Source: Streptomyces griseoincarnatus (GTDB lineage: Bacteria; Actinomycetota; Actinomycetes; Streptomycetales; Streptomycetaceae). From it: DNA of 64,000 bases. The stretch is from assembly GCA_014649575.1 (NCBI GenBank), contig BMTH01000003.1, positions 372,001 through 436,000 on the forward strand, given 5' to 3'. The number at the start of each line of letters is the position of its first letter. Within the stretch, counting starts at the first letter, position 1. This document shows positions 51,652-62,035 of the stretch, in pieces. A model generated the notes under the pieces. It saw only the letters and a list, made by a program, of their open reading frames with translations, was not told the DNA's origin and did no database searches. A program made the translations under genes and the position numbers.

Positions 51652-52839
51652 CTACGTCCGATTGCGCAGGTCAGAAAGTCTGTCGCTCGCTTCGCGCAAC
51701 ATATCCGCACGCTTGCAGAAGGCGAAGCGGACGAACGGCGCTCCCATCTCCCGGTGGTCGTAGAAGACCGCCGTGGGGATGGCGACGACGCCCGCGCGCT
51801 CCGGGAGGGCGCGGCAGAAGGCGACGCCGTCGGACTCGCCCAGGGGACGGATGTCCGCGGTGACGAAGTAGGTGCCGGACGGGCGGTAGACGGTCAGTCC
51901 GGCGTCCTCCAGACCGGCCGCGAGGACGTCCCGCTTGGCGAGCATGTCCGCGCGGAAGTCCGTGAAGTACGACTCGGGCAGGGCGAGTGCCTCGGCGACC
52001 GCGTACTGGAAGGGGCCCGCGGAGACGTAGGTGAGGTACTGCTTGGCCGAGCGGACGGCCGTGACCAGCTCGGGGGAGGCGGTGATCCAGCCGACCTTCC
52101 AGCCGGTGAACGAGAACGTCTTGCCCGCACTGCTGATGGTGACCGTGCGGTCCCGCATGTCGGGGAAGGAGGCCAGCGGGACGTGCTCGGCGTCGTCGAA
52201 CACCAGGTGTTCGTAGACCTCGTCGGTGACGACGAGCAGATCCCGCTCGACGGCCAGTTCGGCGATCGACGCCAGCTCCTCGCGGGTGAGGACCGTGCCG
52301 GTCGGGTTGTGCGGGGTGTTGATCAGCAGGAGGCGGGTGCGGTCGGTGACGGCGTCACGCAGCTCGTCCAGGTCGAGACGGAAGCGGCCCTCGCTCGGAC
52401 GGAGCGTGACGGGGACGCGGGTGCCGCCCGCCATGGCGATGCTGGCCGCGTAGGAGTCGTAGTACGGCTCCAGCGCGATCACCTCGTCGCCCGGCTCGAC
52501 CAGCGCCAGCAGGGAGGCGGCGATCGCCTCGGTGGCGCCGGCGGTGACCAGCACCTCCGTGTCGGGGTCGAAGGACAGGCCGTACCGGCGCTGCTGGTGG
52601 GCGGCCACCGCGGTGCGCAGCTCGGGGATGCCGGGCCCCGGCGGGTACTGGTTGCCGCGCCCGTCCCGCAGCGCCCGCACGGCGGCCTCCCTGACCTCCT
52701 CCGGGCCGTCGGTGTCGGGGAATCCCTGCCCGAGATTGATGGCCCCGGTGCGCAGGGCCAGCGCCGACATCTCGGCGAAGACCGTCGTCCCGAACTCCGC
52801 GAGGCGACGGTTGAGAAGAGGGCGATCACTGGAGGTCAT
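51652..52839 (-). CDS. PLP-dependent class I/II aminotransferase
   Basis: Codes for 395 residues; start at 52837-52839 with GGAGG upstream. Fold-type I enzyme: LGQGFPDTDGP, GATEAIAASLLALVEPGDEVI, LLLINTPHNPTGTVL with the conserved NPTG, VVTDEVYEHLVFDD, and the PLP lysine in SSAGKTFSFTGWKVGW. It resembles the KAT/DapC-like group (methionine, glutamine or succinyl-diaminopimelate aminotransferases). A link to the kynurenine genes at the right end is possible but only a guess. Confidence 0.92.
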   Translation of the reverse strand: MTSSDRPLLNRRLAEFGTTVFAEMSALALRTGAINLGQGFPDTDGPEEVREAAVRALRDGRGNQYPPGPGIPELRTAVAAHQQRRYGLSFDPDTEVLVTAGATEAIAASLLALVEPGDEVIALEPYYDSYAASIAMAGGTRVPVTLRPSEGRFRLDLDELRDAVTDRTRLLLINTPHNPTGTVLTREELASIAELAVERDLLVVTDEVYEHLVFDDAEHVPLASFPDMRDRTVTISSAGKTFSFTGWKVGWITASPELVTAVRSAKQYLTYVSAGPFQYAVAEALALPESYFTDFRADMLAKRDVLAAGLEDAGLTVYRPSGTYFVTADIRPLGESDGVAFCRALPERAGVVAIPTAVFYDHREMGAPFVRFAFCKRADMLREASDRLSDLRNRT

Positions 52840-53033
52840 GCGGGCCATCCTCCGCCGGATCGGAGCCGTCCTCAACTCGCCCGCACCGACGCGTGCGTGT
52901 GGAACCTCTGGAGTTCCTCAACTCTGCTTTGGCCCGGAAGCGGGGAGGGCATGACCCGGTCACACCGTGAACCAGGCACCCACGGGGGGATGCCACGGGG
53001 GATCACGGGGGGACACGGAAGGAGGGTGACGCC

Positions 53034-53279
53034 ATGATGGTCGGCATCATCCTGGTCGGTGGGTTCGTCCTGCTCGTGATGTTCGCCGCGCGGGCGTCCC
53101 GGGGCTCCGGAGCGGGGTCGAGGCGCCGAGGCAGCTACTCCGGCGGGGACTCCGGCGGCGGCTGGTGGGCCGGGGACAGCGGGGGCGGCCACAGCTGCGG
53201 ATCGTCCTCCGGCGGAGGCTCGTCCTGCGGAGGCGGGTCGTCCTGCGGAGGGGGCGGATGCGGCGGTGGAGGCAGCTGA
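53034..53279 (+). CDS. Small membrane protein with Gly/Ser/Cys-rich tail
   Basis: Codes for 81 residues; AAGGAGGGTGACGCC gives a strong ribosome site. One membrane helix (VGIILVGGFVLLVMFAARA) is followed by a short basic segment (GAGSRRRGSYSGGDSGGGWW) and a tail of Gly and Ser with six Cys in repeats of the form SCGGG. The tail may bind metal or be cross-linked. Similar Gly/Cys tails end some larger actinobacterial membrane proteins. Confidence 0.7.
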   Translation: MMVGIILVGGFVLLVMFAARASRGSGAGSRRRGSYSGGDSGGGWWAGDSGGGHSCGSSSGGGSSCGGGSSCGGGGCGGGGS

Positions 53280-53668
53280 CACGGGGCAGCGCGGCTCCAC
53301 TTCGGGAGAACGCATCCGCGGCAGCGGGGTCCGCACCTGGGGCGGGCCCCGCTGTGGTGTCTCCGGAGGTGGTGAAGCATTCGGTTCCGGTTGGTGTCTT
53401 GTGCGCCGGGCTGCGCCATAACCGGCGGCGTACGCCGGAGTTGAACACGTGAGCTGTGGAGCCCCCGAGGGGATGGAAAGCCCACGAAGTTGGGTAAAAA
53501 CGCTGTGGTGGCGGCACAGTTCATGATTCCCTATAAAACAACCATCGCAGCCATCGGATCTCCCCGCGGACCCTCTTCCGGCCGGGTGACCGGGCTGACG
53601 GGCCGAGTCCCCGGTCCCCGGGGTGCGCGGACCCGAATCTCTCCCCTGTGTGCTTGCGGAGCCGATCC
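53280..53668. other. Intergenic region without a supportable gene
   Basis: 389 bases. AT-rich patches (TTCATGATTCCCTATAAAACAACC, about 53520-53543) may hold the promoter for the DUF2617 gene. No ribosome site, tRNA or strong hairpin was found. Confidence 0.4.
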
Positions 53669-54202
53669 ATGCTCACGACCCTGAACACCGCCTACTCAGA
53701 TACGCGCGCCGCCGATCTCGCCTGGGCTCTGGGCCGCGAGCCGCTTCCGGCGCTGGCCACCCTCGACCTGGAACTCCACGGCCTCAAGCTCCAGTTGAGG
53801 CTGCTCGGGGCCTCCCACCAGGTGCTTCTGGAGGAGGAGCGGGGCCTCTGCTCCGAGACGGTGGCGTGCATCCCGGGCAGCAGCACGCCGCTGCCGCTCG
53901 GCGTGGCCAAGCGGGTGGACGACTGGGAGTACGAGTTCGCCGCCCGGGTGGAGGAGCTCCCTCCGGGAGCCTTCGCCGGCCGGGCGCAGGAGCTGCTCGC
54001 CCTGGTCTCCGACCACCCGCAGGGCCTCGCAGGGGTCTTCCCCGGGAGCCCGCACGCGTTCACCGCGATGCTCGCCCGCTGTCACGAGGGTCAGGTTCAC
54101 TGGCGCACCTGGCACGCCTACCCGCAGGACGGCCAGCTCGTGGCCACCCGGACCCGGGTCGGAGCGCGCGTCACCGCCCACGCCGGGGCCGTGCGGACGT
54201 AA
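53669..54202 (+). CDS. DUF2617 family protein
   Basis: Codes for 177 residues. Motifs typical of the family: DLAWALGREPLPALATLDLELHGLKLQLRLLGASHQVLLEEE, GVAKRVDDWEYEFAARVEELP, GLAGVFPGSPHAFTAML and VHWRTWHAYPQDGQLVATRTRV. Single cytoplasmic domain, function unknown. It lies 59 bases before the aminopropyltransferase-like gene; this pairing is common in Streptomyces (recalled). Confidence 0.85.
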   Translation: MLTTLNTAYSDTRAADLAWALGREPLPALATLDLELHGLKLQLRLLGASHQVLLEEERGLCSETVACIPGSSTPLPLGVAKRVDDWEYEFAARVEELPPGAFAGRAQELLALVSDHPQGLAGVFPGSPHAFTAMLARCHEGQVHWRTWHAYPQDGQLVATRTRVGARVTAHAGAVRT

Positions 54203-54261
54203 ACAATTATCACGCGTGTGGGTGACGTTGTGCGATGAGTGCGTGACGTAACGTCCCTGGG

Positions 54262-55950
54262 GTGATCGATCGGCAGGCCCCCGTTCCGCCAGGCTCCACG
54301 CAGACCTGGGACGGGCCGGACGGCCCCCTGGCGGACGGCCCGGGCGACGCGGGGAGCGTGGTGCCGCTGCCCGTGCGGCAGGGCACGGGGCGGTGGCTGG
54401 TTCTCGCCGGGGTGTTCGTCTGCGCGGCGTGCGGTCTGGTGTACGAGCTGGAACTCGTCGCACTCGCCGCGTACTTGATGGGCGACTCCATCGCCCAGAC
54501 CTCCGTCGTGCTGTCCGTGATGGTCTTCGCCATGGGCATCGGCTCCCTCGCCGCGAAGCGGCTACGGCGGCACGCGGCGGCCGGGTTCGGCGCGATCGAG
54601 GCAACCCTCGCGCTGGTCGGCGGAGGCAGCGCGATGGCGCTGTACGCGGTGTTCGCCTGGACCGGCGACTGGGGCGGGATGTGGGCCGACGGCCCGCGCT
54701 GTCTGCTCGTCGCGTTCTCCCTCGCCACCGGGCTGCTCATCGGCGCCGAAGTGCCGCTGCTGATGGAGCTGATCCAGCGGATCCGGCGGCAGGACGCGGG
54801 CGGCGCGGTCGCCGACCTGTCCGCCGCGGACTACGTCGGCGCGCTGGTCGGCGGACTCGCCTTTCCCTTCCTCCTCCTGCCCGTACTCGGCCAGTTGACG
54901 GGCGCCCTCATCACCGGCGCGGTCAACGCCGTCGTCGGAGGCGCGCTGGTCCTCGGGCTGTTCCGGCACGACCTCAGCCGGCGGGCCCGCCGCCTGCTGC
55001 TCACCGCCAACATCTGCGTGCTCACGCTGCTCGCCTCGGCGGCCGTCCTCGTCGACGACTTCGAACGGGCCGCCCGGCACGCGCTGTACGGCGCGGACGT
55101 CCGCGTCGCCGTGCACACCGACGTGCAGGAGGTGCTGCTCACCGGCGGGCGGGACGGGCGGCCGCTCAACCTGTTCCTCGACGGGCGGCTGCGGGTCAGC
55201 GGACGCGACGAACTCCGGTACCACGAGGCTCTCGTGCACCCCGCGATGACCGGGCGGCACGCGCGCGTGCTGGTGCTCGGCGGGGGTGACGGGCTCGCCG
55301 CCCGCGAGGTGCTGCGCCATCCGGGCGTCCGGCGGGTCGACGTCGTCGCGCTCGACCCGGGCGTGGTGCGGCTGGCCCGCACCGACCCCGCCCTGTCCCG
55401 GCTCAACGCGCACTCCCTCGACGACCCCCGCGTCCACGTGGTCACCGCCGACGCCTTCGACTGGCTGCGGACGGCGCCGACGGCCGCGTACGACGTCGTC
55501 GTGTCCGACCTGCCGCACCCCGGGATCACCGCCAGCACCAAGCTGTACGCACAGGAGTTCTACGGGCTGGCCCGGCAGGTGCTCGCCCCGGGCGGGCGGC
55601 TCATGGTGCACGGGGGCGCGGTGGAGTCCCGGCCCCGTGACTTCTGGACCCTCGACGCCACCCTGCGCGCGGCCGGCCTGCGCACCACCGCGTACCGGGT
55701 GCGCGGACGGCAGGCCGGGTACGCGGCCGGACCCGACCGGGGGCCCGCGGACGGGGCCCGCGCCCACCGCGACTGGGGGTTCGTGCTGGCCGCAGACCGG
55801 CACACCCCGCGGCCCCGCCTCGACCCGGCCGGGCCCCGGCCCCGGACGCTCACCGACGCGTCCCTCGCCGCGGACGTCCGAGCGGCGGAACGCACCCGCG
55901 TCCCCGGACTCCCGCCGTCCACCCTGGTCCACCCCCGGTACAGCGACTGA
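54262..55950 (+). CDS. Membrane-bound spermidine-synthase-like protein
   Basis: Codes for 562 residues from GTG. Seven membrane helices (about 48-270) precede a soluble aminopropyltransferase domain with the decarboxy-SAM-binding motif [18 protein letters not shown] (from 336), [10 protein letters not shown] and [11 protein letters not shown]. The last motif has the conserved Asp of spermidine synthases. The membrane-fused form is common in actinobacteria, and its true product is not settled; polyamine or related aminopropyl transfer is inferred. Confidence 0.88.
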   Translation: MIDRQAPVPPGSTQTWDGPDGPLADGPGDAGSVVPLPVRQGTGRWLVLAGVFVCAACGLVYELELVALAAYLMGDSIAQTSVVLSVMVFAMGIGSLAAKRLRRHAAAGFGAIEATLALVGGGSAMALYAVFAWTGDWGGMWADGPRCLLVAFSLATGLLIGAEVPLLMELIQRIRRQDAGGAVADLSAADYVGALVGGLAFPFLLLPVLGQLTGALITGAVNAVVGGALVLGLFRHDLSRRARRLLLTANICVLTLLASAAVLVDDFERAARHALYGADVRVAVHTDVQEVLLTGGRDGRPLNLFLDGRLRVSGRDELRYHEALVHPAMTGRHARVLVLGGGDGLAAREVLRHPGVRRVDVVALDPGVVRLARTDPALSRLNAHSLDDPRVHVVTADAFDWLRTAPTAAYDVVVSDLPHPGITASTKLYAQEFYGLARQVLAPGGRLMVHGGAVESRPRDFWTLDATLRAAGLRTTAYRVRGRQAGYAAGPDRGPADGARAHRDWGFVLAADRHTPRPRLDPAGPRPRTLTDASLAADVRAAERTRVPGLPPSTLVHPRYSD

Positions 55951-56012
55951 CGCGCCGCGACTTCTCACGGACGGGGGTGCGGTACGGCGTGGCGTGGGTA
56001 GGCTCCGCACTC

Positions 56013-57410
56013 ATGGAGCACGAGGTGTTCGTTCCGGTCGAGGCGCAGCGGCTCAGGGAGGTGCTGGACGACCCCGCGCGGGTCGCCCGGGCGGTGCCCG
56101 GGCTCCAGCACGACGCCGGTGCGGAACCCGTCACCGGACGGCTGAAGGTACGGATCGGCGGCTCCTCCATCACCTACCGCGGGTCGGTACGGGTGTCCGC
56201 GCAGGACGACGGCGTCTATGCGGTCGAGGGCGAGGCGTCCGAGTCCCGGGGCGACGGGACGGTCCGGCTGTCCCTGCGGCTGACCCCGCGCCCCGCCGAC
56301 GCGGGCACGGCGCTCGTCGTCACGGGCACCGCCACGGCGGACGGCCGCGTGACGGACCTCCCTCAGGACGCGGTCACCTCGGCGGTCACCCGCCTCCTGA
56401 ACCGCTTCGCGGAAAACCTGGCAACGGCGGCGGAGGAGTCGTCCCCGCCGGAGTCCCCCGAGCAGCTGACGGCCGGGGACGCGGCGGAGGATAGGCAGGG
56501 TCCGCGGGAGTCTCCGGAGCAGCTGGCGGCCGGGAACGAGGCGGAGAATACGCCGGGTCCGCCGGAGTCCCCCGAGCAGCTCGCGGTCGGCGGCGCGGAG
56601 GATACGCCGGGTCCGCGGGAGTCTCCGGAGCAGCTGGCGGCCGGGAACGAGGCGGAGAATACGCCGGGTCCGCCGGAGTCCCCCGAGCAGCTCGCGGTCG
56701 GCGACTTCGAACCCGGCGCCACGACGGACTTCGAGACGACCCCCGACGCGGAAGACGCCCCTCCGCCACCACCGCAACAGCCGAGCGACACCGTCCCGGA
56801 CACGCCGTCCGAACCGGCGACGGCCTCCGGCCCCAGCGCCGAGGGCGGTCCCGCCGCGGGCACCGCGCCTGCACCGGAGGGCGACTCCGGCCCCGGGTCC
56901 GAGCCGGGACCGGGCGCCGTGTCCGGTCCGGAGGGCGACGCCTCGCCGGGGACCGAGCCTGCTTCGGACACCACGCCCGCCCCGGAGGGGGACGGCCAGG
57001 GGGGCGAGTCCGCTCCTGACGCCGTGCCCGGCCCGGGGGCCGGGACGGGGCCGGAACCCGCGTCCCCTCGGGACGCCGAGTCCGCCCCCGAGCCGGAGGC
57101 TTCCGGCACCGGTCCCGTGCCGCCCACCCCCGAGCCGCTCGACGCGGAGTTCGGAGGCGGCATCGACGGGCGGCCGCTCCCCGGTGACGACGATGACGAC
57201 TCCCTCGCGGAGGCCGCGCACGCGCGGCGGACGATGATCGGGCGCAGCGCCGAGGAGGTCGACCACGCACCCCCGCGCGGCCGCTACGCCCCGGTCCCGG
57301 CCCCCCAGACGGTCGCGTCCTCCGCCCCCCTCCGCTGGGCGGCCCCCGCAGCGGCGCTGGCGGTCGCCTCGGCCGTGGTCGCCATCCGCGCCCTGCGCCG
57401 CCGCCGCTGA
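56013..57410 (+). CDS. SRPBCC/CoxG-like protein with repeat-rich linker and C-terminal membrane anchor
   Basis: Codes for 465 residues. Residues 1-135 form an SRPBCC domain like CO-dehydrogenase accessory CoxG (EHEVFVPVEAQRLREVLDD, AVPGLQHDAGAE, TALVVTGTATADGRVTDL). A long acidic Pro/Glu/Gly/Ser linker (about 140-390) follows, with five ESPEQLxxG repeats, and a final membrane helix (WAAPAAALAVASAVVAIRAL) with a basic tail. So the ligand-binding domain is tethered to the membrane by a flexible stalk. No CO-dehydrogenase genes are nearby. Confidence 0.83.
   Translation: MEHEVFVPVEAQRLREVLDDPARVARAVPGLQHDAGAEPVTGRLKVRIGGSSITYRGSVRVSAQDDGVYAVEGEASESRGDGTVRLSLRLTPRPADAGTALVVTGTATADGRVTDLPQDAVTSAVTRLLNRFAENLATAAEESSPPESPEQLTAGDAAEDRQGPRESPEQLAAGNEAENTPGPPESPEQLAVGGAEDTPGPRESPEQLAAGNEAENTPGPPESPEQLAVGDFEPGATTDFETTPDAEDAPPPPPQQPSDTVPDTPSEPATASGPSAEGGPAAGTAPAPEGDSGPGSEPGPGAVSGPEGDASPGTEPASDTTPAPEGDGQGGESAPDAVPGPGAGTGPEPASPRDAESAPEPEASGTGPVPPTPEPLDAEFGGGIDGRPLPGDDDDDSLAEAAHARRTMIGRSAEEVDHAPPRGRYAPVPAPQTVASSAPLRWAAPAAALAVASAVVAIRALRRRR
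56440..56710 (+). repeat. 111-bp tandem repeat within the SRPBCC gene
   Basis: The segment starting GGTCCGCGGGAGTCTCCGG recurs 111 bases later almost unchanged (for example AGCTGGCGGCCGGGAACG at 56521 and 56632), coding for 37 residues per unit. Each unit holds two ESPEQL half-units; five half-units are present in all. Confidence 0.88.
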
Positions 57411-57939
57411 CGCCGCCGAGGCGACGGGCTGTCTGCCACCCGCCGGGCGCCCTGCCTGGCCCAGGACTTCGCAGGCACGAGCGGCCCGGGTCGCGCACCG
57501 GGGCCGGGCTCGCGCCGCACGGCCGCCTCGGCGACCCCGGCGCGCCGCACGGCCGTATCGGCGACCTTGGCGCGCCGCACGGCCGCAACGGCGACCCCGG
57601 CGGGCCGGGCGGCGGGGACCAGCCCGGCCCAGGTCGCGCACCGGGACCGCGCTCTCCCTGGTGCTTCGAGGCGCGCACGTTCCAGCCGCCGGCGCCGAGC
57701 CCCATGCCGTGAGCGCAGGTGCCCCCAGGTGCCGTGCCAGGTGCGCCGCACGCCTCACCCCGCGCCGGGGCGCCGGGGTTCAGCCCGGAAGGCGGACCCT
57801 GCGGTCCTCGTGCCAGGCCCCCGGTCTTCCCCGCGCCGGAAGCGCGGACCCTGCCCGCGCCCGTGGCGGAGGCGCCCGCCTCCCACCGTCCCGCCGGAGG
57901 CGTACCCCACGTGAGTGATCGCCCCAGTAGGGTCGAGGC
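57411..57939. other. Repeat-containing intergenic region
   Basis: 529 bases without a gene I can support. Three 30-bp tandem units (57511-57540, 57541-57570, 57571-57600), each CGCGCCGCACGGCCG plus a variable triplet-sized part and GGCGACCCCGG, are flanked by a longer direct repeat (GGTCGCGCACCGGG at 57490 and 57630). Open frames exist in several phases, but none has a ribosome site. Confidence 0.6.
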
Positions 57940-58728
57940 GTGAGTAACGAACACATCACGCTGACCGCGGGTGACGCGGAGGTGGACGTGCTGCCGGGGA
58001 ACGGCGGGCGGGTCGGGGGGCTGCGGCTCGGGGGTGTGGAGCTGTTGCGGCAGGGGGAGCGGTTCGGGTGTTTCCCGATGGTCCCCTGGTGCGGGCGGCT
58101 GCGCGACGGCCGGTTCCGGGACGGCGCCGCCGTGCGGCAGATGCCGCTCAACGCGCCCCCGCACGCCATTCACGGCACCGCGCGCAACGCCCCCTGGCGC
58201 ACCGCGCGCAAGAGCAGCGACGAGGCCGTGCTGACGTACGACCTGACGGACCCGTGGCCGTACCCGGGGCGGGTCACCCAGCAGGTGTCGCTCACCGGGG
58301 ACGCCCTGACGCTCACCATGAGCGTCGAGACGCACGGCTCGTCGTTCCCCGCCCAGATCGGCTGGCACCCGTGGTTCCTGCGCAACCTCGGCGGGGAGGA
58401 CGTGACGCTCGACTTCGACCCCGCCTGGCAGGAGGAACGCGGCGAGGACCACCTGCCCACGGGACGCCGCATCGACCCGAGGCCCGGCCCGTGGGACGAC
58501 TGCTTCGGGATGCCCGACGGCGTCGACGTCACCCTCACCTGGCCGGGGCAGCTGAAGCTGAAGGTGACCAGCCGCGAGCACTGGGTCGTCGTCTACGACG
58601 AACAGCGGGAAGCCGTCTGCGTGGAGCCGCAGACCGGGCCGCCGGACGGGCTGAACACCCACCCGCGCCTGGTCACCCCGCTGGAGCCGCTGGAGGCCTC
58701 CACGACCTGGACCTGGACCCGGCTTTAA
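57940..58728 (+). CDS. Aldose 1-epimerase-like protein
   Basis: Codes for 262 residues from GTG. Galactose-mutarotase beta-sandwich motifs: PMVPWCGRLRDGRF (substrate Arg), HAIHGTARNAPW with the catalytic His, SFPAQIGWHPWFLR with the second His, and AVCVEPQTGPPDGLN with the catalytic Glu. So it is likely active on a hexose or hexose-6-phosphate. Its stop lies 10 bases before pyrE, so the two may be co-transcribed. Confidence 0.9.
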   Translation: MSNEHITLTAGDAEVDVLPGNGGRVGGLRLGGVELLRQGERFGCFPMVPWCGRLRDGRFRDGAAVRQMPLNAPPHAIHGTARNAPWRTARKSSDEAVLTYDLTDPWPYPGRVTQQVSLTGDALTLTMSVETHGSSFPAQIGWHPWFLRNLGGEDVTLDFDPAWQEERGEDHLPTGRRIDPRPGPWDDCFGMPDGVDVTLTWPGQLKLKVTSREHWVVVYDEQREAVCVEPQTGPPDGLNTHPRLVTPLEPLEASTTWTWTRL

Positions 58729-58738
58729 GCTGACAGGC

Positions 58739-59287
58739 ATGACGGACACTCGCGGCGCGCTGCTGCAGCAGATCAAGGACAAGGCCGTGGTGCACGGCAA
58801 GGTGACCCTCTCCTCCGGTCTGGAGGCCGACTACTACGTCGACCTGCGCCGCATCACCCTCGACGGCGAGGCCGCCCCGCTGGTCGGTCAGGTGCTGCTG
58901 GACCTGACCGAGGAACTGGAGTTCGACGCGGTGGGCGGGCTCACCATGGGCGCCGACCCCGTCGCCGCCGCCATGCTGCACGCCGCCGCCGCGCGCGGCC
59001 GCAAGCTGGACGCGTTCGTCGTGCGCAAGGCCGCCAAGGCGCACGGTCTGCAGCGCCGCGTGGAGGGCCCGGACATCGAGGGCCGCCGCGTGCTGGTCGT
59101 GGAGGACACCTCCACCACCGGCGGCTCCCCGCTCACCGCCGTGGAGGCCGTGCGTGAGGCCGGCGGCGAGGTCGTGGCCGTGGCGACGATCGTCGACCGG
59201 GCCACCGGCGCCGCCGAGAAGATCCGCGAAGGCGCCGGTGTGCCGTACCTGTTCGCCTTCTCCAAGGACGAACTCGGCCTGGACTGA
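58739..59287 (+). CDS. pyrE: Orotate phosphoribosyltransferase
   Basis: Codes for 182 residues. Makes OMP from orotate and PRPP in pyrimidine synthesis. The PRPP loop VLVVEDTSTTGGSPLTAVEAVREAG and KVTLSSGLEADYYVDLRRITLDG, GLTMGADPVAAAML are typical of PyrE. Length normal for the family. The other pyr genes are not in this window. Confidence 0.96.
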   Translation: MTDTRGALLQQIKDKAVVHGKVTLSSGLEADYYVDLRRITLDGEAAPLVGQVLLDLTEELEFDAVGGLTMGADPVAAAMLHAAAARGRKLDAFVVRKAAKAHGLQRRVEGPDIEGRRVLVVEDTSTTGGSPLTAVEAVREAGGEVVAVATIVDRATGAAEKIREGAGVPYLFAFSKDELGLD

Positions 59288-59435
59288 CCGGCCCCGCCTT
59301 CCACAGGGCGGACGGCAGGATGGACGTTCCGGCCGAGTCTGGAAGGATGTGACCGACAATGACGTCGCATCCAAGGTTCCAGGTCAGGGCCGACAGTACG
59401 CAGCACCCCACCCCGCACTCTTAAGGAGCGGACAG

Positions 59436-60467
<1,032 letters not shown>

Positions 60468-60501
60468 CCCGCGCGCCCGGCCCGCACGCACGCACACGAA
60501 T

Positions 60502-60531
60502 GAGCCCGGCACCTGCCCAGGTGCCGGGCTC
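60502..60531 (+). terminator. Terminator after fba
   Basis: GAGCCCGGCACCTG (60502-60515) pairs with CAGGTGCCGGGCTC (60518-60531), followed by TTCCG; 34 bases past the stop. Confidence 0.85.
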
Positions 60532-60548
60532 TTCCGTATGCTCCCGGT

Positions 60549-62018
60549 ATGCCCGATGTCCGGCTGGCGTCCCCCCAGGGCAGGTGGATCCTGTTCACCA
60601 CGGTCCTCGGCTCCGGCATGGCCCTGCTCGACTCGACCGTCGTCAACGTCGCCCTGCCGCGCATCGGCGAGGACCTCGACGCCGACCTCGCCGCGCTCCA
60701 GTGGACCGTCAACGCCTATCTGGTCACGCTGGCCGGGCTGATCCTGCTGGGCGGGGCGCTGGGCGACCGGTTCGGACGGCGCCGGGTCTTCGTCGTCGGT
60801 GTGCTCTGGTTCGCCGCCGCCTCCCTGCTGTGCGGGATCGCGCCGAACGAGGGCGTGCTGATCGCGGCCCGGGCGCTCCAGGGCGCGGGCGGGGCGCTGC
60901 TCACCCCCGGCTCGCTCGCGCTGATCCAGGCGTCCTTCCACCCCGACGACCGGGGCCGCGCGGTCGGCCTGTGGTCCGGTTTCGGCGGCATCGGGGCGGC
61001 CGTGGGCCCGTTCCTCGGCGGCTGGCTGGTGGACGGGCCCGGCTGGCGCTGGGTGTTCCTGATCAACGTGCCGCTCGCCCTGCTGTGCGCGCCGGTGGCC
61101 CTGCGCCATGTGCCGGAGTCGTCGGGCGGACCGGCGGAGGGACGCTTCGACGTGTTCGGCGCGGCGCTCGGCGCGGTCGCGCTCGCGCTGGTGACGTACG
61201 CGCTGATCGGGGCCGGTGACGGGTCGCCGCTGGTCGTCGTGTCCGCGGTGGCGGGGCTCGCCGCCGCCGTCGGTTTCGTGCTGGTGGAGAAGCGGCGGCC
61301 GGGTCCGATGATGCCGCTGGAGATCTTCGCGTCCCGCCAGTTCTCCGCCGTCAACGGCGTCACCCTGTGCGTGTACGCGGCGTTCGGCGGGTTCTTCTTC
61401 CTCGCCGCGCTCCAGCTCCAGGTCGCAGTCGGCTGGTCCGCCCTCGCCGCGGGGACGGCCCTGCTGCCGACGACCGCCCTGATGCTGCTGCTCTCCGCCC
61501 GCTCGGGCGAGCTGGCGGACCGGATCGGACCGCGCCTGCCCCTCACCGTAGGCCCGCTGCTGTGCGCCGCCGGGGTGCTGATGATGCTGCGGGTCGGGCC
61601 CGGCGCCTCGTACGCGGCCGACGTGCTGCCGGCGCTGCTCGTGCTGGGCCTCGGCATGGTCGCCCTGGTCGCGCCGCTCACGGCGTCCGTGCTGGCGTCC
61701 GTGGACGTCGCGCGGGCGGGCCTGGCCAGCGGGGTCAACAACGCGGCCGCCCGGGCCGCCGGACTGCTGGCGGTGGCCGCGCTGCCGCTGCTCGCCGGGA
61801 TGGGCCCGGAGGCGTTCCGGCAGCCGGAGCGGTTCGACGCCGCCTTCGACCGGGCGATGCTGCTGTGCGCGGGCATTCTGGTGATCGGCGCGCTCCTCGC
61901 CGCGGCGACCGTGCGCCGTCCCGCACCGGGCTGCCGGCGCCCCGAGTGCCGTACCCACGGCAGTGTGGCCGTGCCCCCGCTGGAGGCGGACCCGCGCCGG
62001 GGGAGCAGCATCGCCTGA
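60549..62018 (+). CDS. MFS exporter, DHA2 (14-helix) type
   Basis: Codes for 489 residues with 14 membrane helices. DHA2 signatures: GMALLDSTVVNVALPRIGEDL in helix 1, WTVNAYLVTLAGLILLGGALGDRFGRRRVF (motif A), RALQGAGGALLTPGSLALI (motif B) and GPFLGGWLVDGPGWRWVFLINVPLAL (motif C). Such proteins export drugs or small metabolites by proton antiport. No regulator is adjacent. The DUF3151 gene follows directly. Confidence 0.93.
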   Translation: MPDVRLASPQGRWILFTTVLGSGMALLDSTVVNVALPRIGEDLDADLAALQWTVNAYLVTLAGLILLGGALGDRFGRRRVFVVGVLWFAAASLLCGIAPNEGVLIAARALQGAGGALLTPGSLALIQASFHPDDRGRAVGLWSGFGGIGAAVGPFLGGWLVDGPGWRWVFLINVPLALLCAPVALRHVPESSGGPAEGRFDVFGAALGAVALALVTYALIGAGDGSPLVVVSAVAGLAAAVGFVLVEKRRPGPMMPLEIFASRQFSAVNGVTLCVYAAFGGFFFLAALQLQVAVGWSALAAGTALLPTTALMLLLSARSGELADRIGPRLPLTVGPLLCAAGVLMMLRVGPGASYAADVLPALLVLGLGMVALVAPLTASVLASVDVARAGLASGVNNAAARAAGLLAVAALPLLAGMGPEAFRQPERFDAAFDRAMLLCAGILVIGALLAAATVRRPAPGCRRPECRTHGSVAVPPLEADPRRGSSIA

Positions 62019-62035
62019 TGTACGAGACTGGACCC

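Noticed and set aside
57567..57914. Plus-strand gene over the 30-bp repeats
   Set aside because: Ala/Thr/Arg repeats arise from the DNA repeat; no ribosome site, and the frame overlaps the promoter region of the epimerase.
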